Shown: one piece after another, positions 15,342-18,989 of the stretch
Numbering within the stretch: the stretch's first letter is position 1
Layout: the number at the start of each line of letters is the position of its first letter
From: Prevotella sp. UBA4341
GTDB lineage: Bacteria > Bacteroidota > Bacteroidia > Bacteroidales > Bacteroidaceae
Direction: 5' to 3'
Assembly (NCBI GenBank): GCA_002393705.1
Contig: DGTH01000085.1
Coordinates: 18,253 to 37,241 of the forward strand
Length of the DNA: 18,989 nucleotides
Notes under the pieces: model-generated
The model's database searches: none
What the model saw: only the letters and a program-made list of their open reading frames with translations
Told to the model about the DNA's origin: nothing
Translations under genes and position numbers: made by a program

Positions 15342-16244
15342 ATGAAAGAGGTAAACGAGGTACTGATGAGGAACGTCGAGGTGCTGGCACGCCACTCGCA
15401 GCGTGAAGACAGCATGATGCCGGAAGGCTCGGCACCCATGCCCAACGTGGAACTGGTGGAGCGCATGGTCCTGCTGATAAGGGACATGCTCTTCAGCGAC
15501 TACTTCCACCGCCGGCAGCCCGACGAGCGGCTCAGGGCCTACCACATCGGCGTGAAGATGGAGGAACTCTACGCTCTGCTCAGGGCGCAGCTGTCAAGGG
15601 GGCTGCTCTTCTGCAGCTGCATGAGCGAGGAGGAGGCCATGCAGAAGGCTGAGCAGCTGGCGCTGGACCTGATAGAGCGGCTGCCGGAGGTGAAGCGCCT
15701 GCTATATACCGACGTGGAGGCCATGTTCAACAACGACCCGGCGGCCACGAACTACGGCGAGGTCATCTACTCGTACCCCTCGCTCATTGCCATGACGCAC
15801 TACCGCATAGCCCACGAGCTGCACTCGATGCAGGTGCCGGTCATTCCGCGCATCATCACCGAGCAGGCTCACCAGCGTACGGGTATAGACATTCACCCGG
15901 GGGCGCAGATAGGCGAGTACTTCTCCATTGACCACGGCACGGGTGTCGTCATCGGCGAGACCAGCATCATTGGCAACCACGTGGCGCTCTACCAGGGCGT
16001 AACCTTAGGCGCAAAGAGCTTTAAGTACGATGCCGAGGGCAACATGCTCAACGTGCCGCGCCACCCCATCATCGAAGACAACGTGACCATTTACTCCAAT
16101 GCGTCCGTACTGGGTCGCATCACCATAGGCCATGACTCCGTCATTGGTGGTAACATCTGGCTGACGCACGACGTGCCCCCCTTCTCGCGCATCCTGCAGA
16201 GCAAGGCCGTCGATGCCAGCTTCAGCGGAGGTCTGGGCATTTGA
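15342..16244 (+). CDS. cysE: Serine O-acetyltransferase
   Basis: This 300-residue enzyme transfers acetyl from acetyl-CoA to L-serine, giving O-acetylserine for cysteine synthesis in the cytoplasm. An alpha-helical N-terminal half is followed by a left-handed beta-helix of hexapeptide repeats. Hallmarks near residues 185-230 are IDIHPGAQIGEYFSIDHGTG with the catalytic D-H pair, VVIGETSIIGNHVALYQGVT and LGAKS. The C-terminal SVIGGNIWLTHDVPPFSRIL is the closing coil region. The length fits the longer Bacteroidetes/EpsC-type form. It has its own promoter and a downstream hairpin, so it is probably monocistronic. The palindrome array upstream suggests special control. Confidence 0.94.
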   Translation: MKEVNEVLMRNVEVLARHSQREDSMMPEGSAPMPNVELVERMVLLIRDMLFSDYFHRRQPDERLRAYHIGVKMEELYALLRAQLSRGLLFCSCMSEEEAMQKAEQLALDLIERLPEVKRLLYTDVEAMFNNDPAATNYGEVIYSYPSLIAMTHYRIAHELHSMQVPVIPRIITEQAHQRTGIDIHPGAQIGEYFSIDHGTGVVIGETSIIGNHVALYQGVTLGAKSFKYDAEGNMLNVPRHPIIEDNVTIYSNASVLGRITIGHDSVIGGNIWLTHDVPPFSRILQSKAVDASFSGGLGI

Positions 16245-16246
16245 TA

Positions 16247-16277
16247 CCCCTCCCGGCCTCCCCAAAGGGGAGGAGGG
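16247..16277 (+). terminator. GC-rich hairpin after cysE
   Basis: CCTCCCC at 16257-16263 pairs with GGGGAGG at 16267-16273 over an AAA loop, and outer CCCT and AGGG can extend the stem around a bulge. It begins 3 bp after the cysE stop. A clear T-tract is missing, so it may instead be a repetitive C-rich/G-rich hairpin of the type scattered through Bacteroidetes genomes that protects the mRNA end. Confidence 0.5.
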
Positions 16278-16369
16278 CCTTCACGGACTTTTCGTTCATC
16301 GGCATTTGTAATGCCGATGCTGTTGGCAAGTGCATTTGCAATGCATCTGCATCTGGCCTTTACGGACTT
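16276..16369. repeat. Hairpin pair flanked by 15-bp direct repeats
   Basis: GGCCTTCACGGACTT at 16276-16290 and GGCCTTTACGGACTT at 16355-16369 differ at one base and flank two hairpins. The first (16297-16319) is a perfect 10-bp stem, CATCGGCATT and AATGCCGATG, on a TGT loop. The second (16331-16345) is TGCATT and AATGCA on a TGC loop. The GCATT-TGT-AATGC core is shared with the hairpins at 18112 and 18357. The right flank abuts the stop codon of the DUF3667 gene. Confidence 0.8.
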
Positions 16370-17319
16370 CATCCGAACTTGGCGAATACGTAGATGTAAA
16401 GCACAGTGACTTCGACCATGACCACCAGCAGGGCTAAGATAGAGAAGGGGATGAGGGCCACGAGCATGCGCCAGATGGTGTTCCAGTAGCTGTAGCCTGA
16501 CAGCTGCTTGACGGGAATGACGATGAGTGGCATGGCCAGCAGGGAGTAATACAACGAAGCCTTTATGCCGAAACACAGAAACGAAGGTACGAGCATGTAA
16601 ATGCTCAACATGTTGCTGATATAGACCATGGCCACGAAACACTCAGACAGGTGCAGGTCGGGCATGGCCGGACAGTGGCGTATTAAGAGCCAGAGCGGCA
16701 AGGTGTAGAACAGCAGCATGATGAGGGTAAAAAATGAAATGTGACTGTCGCCCCATTCTCCTATCACATCTGTTAATCGGTTCACCTCAGCATGCAGCCG
16801 TTCGAACTTACTGTCCTTCTTCTTGGCTTCGGGGGGCTCGTCGTCATCCACGATGTTATGGGCTATTTTCTGTACGACTTCTTTCGCTTCTTGCTCTTCT
16901 TGCTGCCGTTGCTCGTAAAGGTTGGTGAGCTGTATGTTTAAGCCTGACTCTACCAAGAGCGACAGGGTGAAGAGCAGGAAGAACATCTTGAAGGGCGGAA
17001 AATAGGCCATCTGCATGCCCAGCAGGTAGTCGCGTATCATGTAGCCCGGGCGAAGCATGAGGTCGCGGATGGTGCGGAACATGCCCCGGTTGCCGATGCC
17101 CCAGACGTCGAGAAACAGCAGAAACGCCTTCTTGAAGGAGTAGCGGCCAATCCTTGCCGACTGACCGCAACGGGGGCAGTAGTTGCCCTCGAAGCGGGTG
17201 CCGCAGGTGGCACACTCGTGAGTTTCCTCAGAGAGTGGAGCCACCTGGTGGGGCTGTTGCTCCCACTGCCTGAATTGCCTGTATCGGCTTTTTATTCGGA
17301 CATGATTCAACCTTCGCAT
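16369..17319 (-). CDS. DUF3667 zinc-ribbon membrane protein
   Basis: This 316-residue protein opens with a basic stretch. It continues with a zinc ribbon whose cysteines are C36, C39, C48 and C51 (CATCG...NYCPRCGQ), then FLDVWGIGNRGMFRTIRDLM and RPGYMIRDYLLG, the signature of DUF3667. About five hydrophobic segments follow, near residues 110-126, 195-215, 228-250, 255-275 and 287-312. They are broken by a charged, coiled-coil-like loop rich in E, Q and K (about 130-185). The biochemical role of the family is unknown. The gene is preceded by an AGAGAGG heptanucleotide repeat and a GGAG 4 nt before ATG, unusual in a group that rarely uses Shine-Dalgarno sites. It follows the lipoprotein gene by 50 bp and probably shares its promoter. 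Confidence 0.85.
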   Translation of the reverse strand: MRRLNHVRIKSRYRQFRQWEQQPHQVAPLSEETHECATCGTRFEGNYCPRCGQSARIGRYSFKKAFLLFLDVWGIGNRGMFRTIRDLMLRPGYMIRDYLLGMQMAYFPPFKMFFLLFTLSLLVESGLNIQLTNLYEQRQQEEQEAKEVVQKIAHNIVDDDEPPEAKKKDSKFERLHAEVNRLTDVIGEWGDSHISFFTLIMLLFYTLPLWLLIRHCPAMPDLHLSECFVAMVYISNMLSIYMLVPSFLCFGIKASLYYSLLAMPLIVIPVKQLSGYSYWNTIWRMLVALIPFSILALLVVMVEVTVLYIYVFAKFG

Positions 17320-17336
17320 TTCTCTCCTCGCTCTTT

Positions 17337-17369
17337 CCTCTCTCCTCTCTCCTCTCTCCTCTCTCCTCT
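17337..17369. repeat. Heptanucleotide tandem repeat between two operon genes
   Basis: On the plus strand the unit CCTCTCT occurs four times followed by CCTCT (AGAGAGG on the coding strand). It fills most of the 50 bp between the lipoprotein stop (17370) and the DUF3667 start (17319). Copy changes of 7 nt would alter the spacing and number of GGAG-like sites in the leader. Confidence 0.85.
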
Positions 17370-17882
17370 TTAATCTTTAGTCACAGTGATGGAGTCGTTA
17401 GAGACCAGGTCGTTAGCGTAGGAGTAGCGCTGAGCCACCTTGACGAGGTTGAAGGAAGCCATGGGCTGCCCCGTGTCGTAGTCGTCGAAGTAGCCACGGA
17501 AGCGCATGTTGCCGCCCATGTAGTAGGTCTCGAAGTCACGGATGATGACGCGGTAGCCGTCGTCGTACTCAATGTAGATGCGCCCGTTGTTGACTCGCCA
17601 GACGAAGTTGAAGCGCTGGGTGATGCCCGACCATGACTCGCGGTCTATCTCGTAACCCGTGCCGCCACGTGAGAAAGCACCGTCCTGGTGGAAGCAGATT
17701 TCGGTGTCGTAGTCGGTGCGGGTAACGCCGTAACGGTCGGAGTAGTAGTCGCCGACGATGGTTCCCTGCCAGATGCCGTCCAGGTCGTAGGCCAGGTCGC
17801 TGTCCTTGTCGCACGAGGTGAATGTGGTCATCGTGAGTGCTGCCATGAGCACTAAGACGATGTTGGTGTATAGCTTCTTCAT
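17370..17882 (-). CDS. Small lipoprotein of unknown function
   Basis: This 170-residue protein has a lipoprotein signal with cysteine 24 (LTMTTFTSC), followed by DKDSD. That acidic stretch after the cysteine resembles the Bacteroidetes lipoprotein export signal, so it may be shown on the cell surface. The mature part starts with LAYDLDGIWQGTIVGDYYSD and is rich in Y, D, R and G strands, with tyrosines in YYSDRYGVT and DYDTGQPMASFNLV. This suggests a small beta-barrel of lipocalin-like type, which is a guess. The start at 17882 is chosen for the signal peptide and because the longer in-frame start at 17936 falls inside the -7 promoter box. The DUF3667 gene follows in the same direction. Confidence 0.82.
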   Translation of the reverse strand: MKKLYTNIVLVLMAALTMTTFTSCDKDSDLAYDLDGIWQGTIVGDYYSDRYGVTRTDYDTEICFHQDGAFSRGGTGYEIDRESWSGITQRFNFVWRVNNGRIYIEYDDGYRVIIRDFETYYMGGNMRFRGYFDDYDTGQPMASFNLVKVAQRYSYANDLVSNDSITVTKD

Positions 17883-17933
17883 AACGGTAAATGTTTTCTT
17901 TAGAAGTGAATAACTCTGTTTTTTTTGTCGGTG

Positions 17934-17964
17934 CAAAGATAAGCAGAAAATTCCACAGGAGCAA
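17934..17964 (-). promoter_or_regulatory. Promoter of the lipoprotein-DUF3667 operon
   Basis: On the minus strand TTG at 17964-17962 and TATCTTTG at 17941-17934 are separated by 20 bp. The transcript would start near 17927, giving a leader of about 45 nt before ATG 17882. A near-palindrome, TAGGGAAATTCCTA, lies just upstream (17987-18000) and could be an operator. Confidence 0.78.
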
Positions 17965-18035
17965 GAGTCTTCTCCTATTTTCTGGTAGGGAAATTCCTAT
18001 TCTTGCTTTTTTCGTCCAAATTCGGAGTCCGTTCT

Positions 18036-18137
18036 GCCGCATTTGCCGCTCGGCGACGAAGGAGACGCTTGCTACCAACGGGACGCAAGAATGCGGCTGC
18101 ATTTGGCGTGTGCATTTGTAATGCACGACAAGAAAAA
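18036..18137. repeat. Structured interspersed repeat, copy A
   Basis: It matches copy B at 18281-18382 at a fixed offset of 245 bp, with about four mismatches in 102 bases. The outer arms GCCGCATT (18036-18043) and AATGCGGC (18090-18097) enclose two small hairpins: one around the CTCGGC segment near 18050, one CTTGC/GCAAG (near 18068-18090). A third hairpin follows, GTGCATT-TGT-AATGCAC (18110-18126). The whole resembles a cloverleaf. Short spurious reading frames cross it on both strands. Confidence 0.85.
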
Positions 18138-18143
18138 TCAGTG

Positions 18144-18182
18144 CGCGTCAGTTTGTTTCTTTCAAAAATACAAACTGACGCG
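18144..18182. terminator. 13-bp perfect hairpin next to repeat copy A
   Basis: CGCGTCAGTTTGT at 18144-18156 pairs perfectly with ACAAACTGACGCG at 18170-18182 over a 13-nt loop. On the minus strand the stem is followed by a short spacer and TTTTTC, as in an intrinsic terminator, and then enters copy A. The phrase GCGTCAGTTT recurs at 18219-18228. No gene that it could terminate is visible in 18183-18280, which otherwise holds nothing I can identify. Confidence 0.55.
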
Positions 18183-18280
18183 GCCTAAACCTATTTGAAT
18201 CAGTAAATTATAAACTTTGCGTCAGTTTTCTTGGAATTTTGCACTTATTCTCAGAGAATTGCAGACAGCATCTCCGTTCA

Positions 18281-18382
18281 GCCGCATTTGTCGCTCGGCG
18301 ACGAAGGAGACGCTTGCTACCAACGGGACGCAAGAATGCGGCTTCATTTGGCGTGTGCATTTGTAATGCACGACACGAAAAA
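18281..18382. repeat. Structured interspersed repeat, copy B
   Basis: This is the second copy of the roughly 102-bp element. Its first inner hairpin is perfect here (GTCGC-TCG-GCGAC, 18290-18302), while copy A has one changed base in that arm. The outer arms GCCGCATT and AATGCGGC and the hairpin GTGCATT-TGT-AATGCAC are kept. On the minus strand the copy begins at the T-tract of the 18380-18423 hairpin. Confidence 0.85.
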
Positions 18383-18423
18383 CGAGAGAGAGGAAGCGGC
18401 AATGCGCTTTCTCTCTCTCGTTT
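18380..18423 (-). terminator. Intrinsic-terminator-like hairpin after the surface-protein remnant
   Basis: The arms at 18380-18397 and 18406-18423 pair over 18 positions with one G-U mismatch and enclose an 8-nt loop. The stem is rich in GA/CT dinucleotides. On the minus strand the 3' arm runs into CGTTTTTCG, a T-tract. It starts immediately after the last recognisable codons of the broken gene and immediately before repeat copy B. Confidence 0.7.
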
Positions 18424-18426
18424 GCT

Positions 18427-18642
18427 TGTCGTTTCACCATCAATAACAAGACTCAGTTGAGGAGCGCTTGCAGAGGCATCAAAGTCCTTCACATAGAAGT
18501 AACCACGGAATCCCTTGATAGTGTTTTCGCCAGTACTGTAATAGAACTTGTTATCGCCAGCACCCAAGAAAATATAATTGTTAGGAATGATTGTTCCTGC
18601 AATGTGTGTACCAGCTCTTGCTGTCCATCCAGAGATTTCAAT
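18427..18642 (-). pseudogene. Remnant of a surface-protein C-terminal region
   Basis: In one minus-strand frame, 72 codons read EISGWTARAGTHIAGTIIP, then NNYIFLGAGDNKFYYS, TGENTIKGFRGYFYVKDF and APQLSLVIDGETT. This resembles the last part of large secreted or surface proteins of Prevotella and relatives (leucine-rich-repeat or glycan-related), where an F-L-G-x-x-N-K-x-Y-Y motif precedes F-R-x-Y-F and a short tail, often followed by a sorting signal. An in-frame TAG stands just upstream (18645-18643), there is no ATG or signal peptide, and the 3' end is cut at the hairpin (the frame continues into repeat sequence to 18208). The rest of the parent gene is absent from the window. Base composition is more AT-rich than in the polysaccharide genes. 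Identification is by pattern memory. Confidence 0.65.
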
Positions 18643-18665
18643 CTATATCTTTGAACGTATTTCTT

Positions 18666-18989
18666 CTAATGCCAAGACATCTTTTGTATTATCCACACTC
18701 CGTCATTATCCTTGCCTTCATGCTTCAAGATTCCGCTCTTCTGTAAGGCGGAAAGGTCACGTTCTATTGTACGTTGGCTCACCGACAAAGTCTCCGACAT
18801 TTTCTTGCCGGTGATTGTCGGAGACTCTTTGATGAGATTGAGAATTCTCCGTTGACGCTCAGTGAGTTTCATCTCCGACACGTCTCCGTCATGGTCTCCG
18901 ACATTCGGAGTGTCGGAAGAGGCGAAGATGATGGTCTGGAATTGGGTTGGAGTTGATTTGAACATGGGTTTTAGCTCGTCCTTATAACC
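18666..18989 (-). CDS. C-terminal winged-helix part of a larger protein (possibly AlbA_2/ATP-binding type), runs off the window
   Basis: The frame is open from the right edge with no stop, reading GYKDELKPMFKSTPTQFQTI. The internal ATG at 18965 is therefore probably not the true start. After a D/G/S-rich linker (DTPNVGDHDGDVSEM) comes a winged helix-turn-helix, LTERQRRILNLIKESPTITG, followed by KKMSETLSVSQRTIERDLSAL and QKSGILKHEGKDNDGVWIIQ. This is the DeoR/ArsR-like tail common in Bacteroidetes proteins that carry an N-terminal AlbA_2 (Schlafen-like, divergent AAA_4) domain. The start of the protein is outside the window, so this family is a guess. The gene ends 23 bp before the surface-protein remnant, in the same direction. 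Confidence 0.72.
   Translation of the reverse strand, partial: GYKDELKPMFKSTPTQFQTIIFASSDTPNVGDHDGDVSEMKLTERQRRILNLIKESPTITGKKMSETLSVSQRTIERDLSALQKSGILKHEGKDNDGVWIIQKMSWH

Noticed and set aside
17569..18126. Minus-strand frame of 185 codons spanning repeat copy A and the lipoprotein gene
   Set aside because: It starts in the structured repeat and continues out of frame through the lipoprotein gene; similar spurious peptides arise from every copy of the repeat.
18205..18230. Promoter-like TAAACTTTG on the plus strand
   Set aside because: The spacing within the -7 box is three bases instead of two, the nearest TTTG upstream gives a spacer of about 14 bp, and no gene follows on that strand.

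Overview
The window looks like chromosomal DNA of a Bacteroidales bacterium, most likely Prevotella or a close relative. The evidence is a Bacteroidetes-type tmRNA, five promoters with the Bacteroidetes sigma signature (-33 TTG/TTTG, 19-20 bp spacer, -7 TAnnTTTG), almost no Shine-Dalgarno sequences, FimB/Mfa2-like and DUF3667 proteins, and short structured intergenic repeats. The genus is an inference; the sequence fixes the order much better than the species.

Layout. Positions 1-351 (minus) hold most of a tmRNA gene (ssrA) whose 3' end lies beyond the left edge. From 524 to 13923 lies an exopolysaccharide/capsule locus of the Wzx/Wzy type. It begins with an outer-membrane export protein with about six SLBB-like repeats (524-3043), a Wzz-like chain-length protein without a kinase domain (3052-4116), an EpsG-like polymerase (4149-5219) and a Wzx flippase (5216-6574). 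Three GT2 glycosyltransferases follow (6571-9078), then a secreted heparinase II/III-family lyase (9090-11000). Several of these genes overlap by ATGA or are 1-11 bp apart, so this is one tightly coupled operon. A minus-strand beta-propeller-like gene (10997-12241) meets the lyase tail to tail with overlapping stop codons. It is divergently transcribed from a fourth GT2 gene (12371-13180), each with its own promoter. A polyprenyl-phosphate sugar phosphotransferase (13258-13923) completes the set: it would start the repeat unit on undecaprenyl phosphate, the GTs extend it, Wzx flips it, the EpsG-like protein polymerises it under Wzz control, the SLBB protein exports it, and the lyase may trim it or clear stray polymer. 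No nucleotide-sugar synthesis genes and no UpxY-type antiterminator are visible.

Positions 13958-14884 encode a FimB/Mfa2-like lipoprotein. The 457-bp gap after it holds a large imperfect inverted repeat and three 22-bp-period palindromes, followed by a promoter and a serine O-acetyltransferase gene (cysE, 15342-16244). Convergent to cysE is a two-gene minus-strand operon: a small lipoprotein (17370-17882) and a DUF3667 zinc-ribbon membrane protein (16369-17319), separated by a heptanucleotide repeat.

The right end (17965-18989) is mosaic. It has two copies of a roughly 102-bp structured repeat, each beside a different hairpin. One hairpin is fused to the broken 3' end of a surface-protein gene remnant (18427-18642). 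The C-terminal winged-helix part of a larger protein (18666-18989) runs off the edge. The least-described items are the cloverleaf-like repeat beside hairpins and the palindrome array upstream of cysE.
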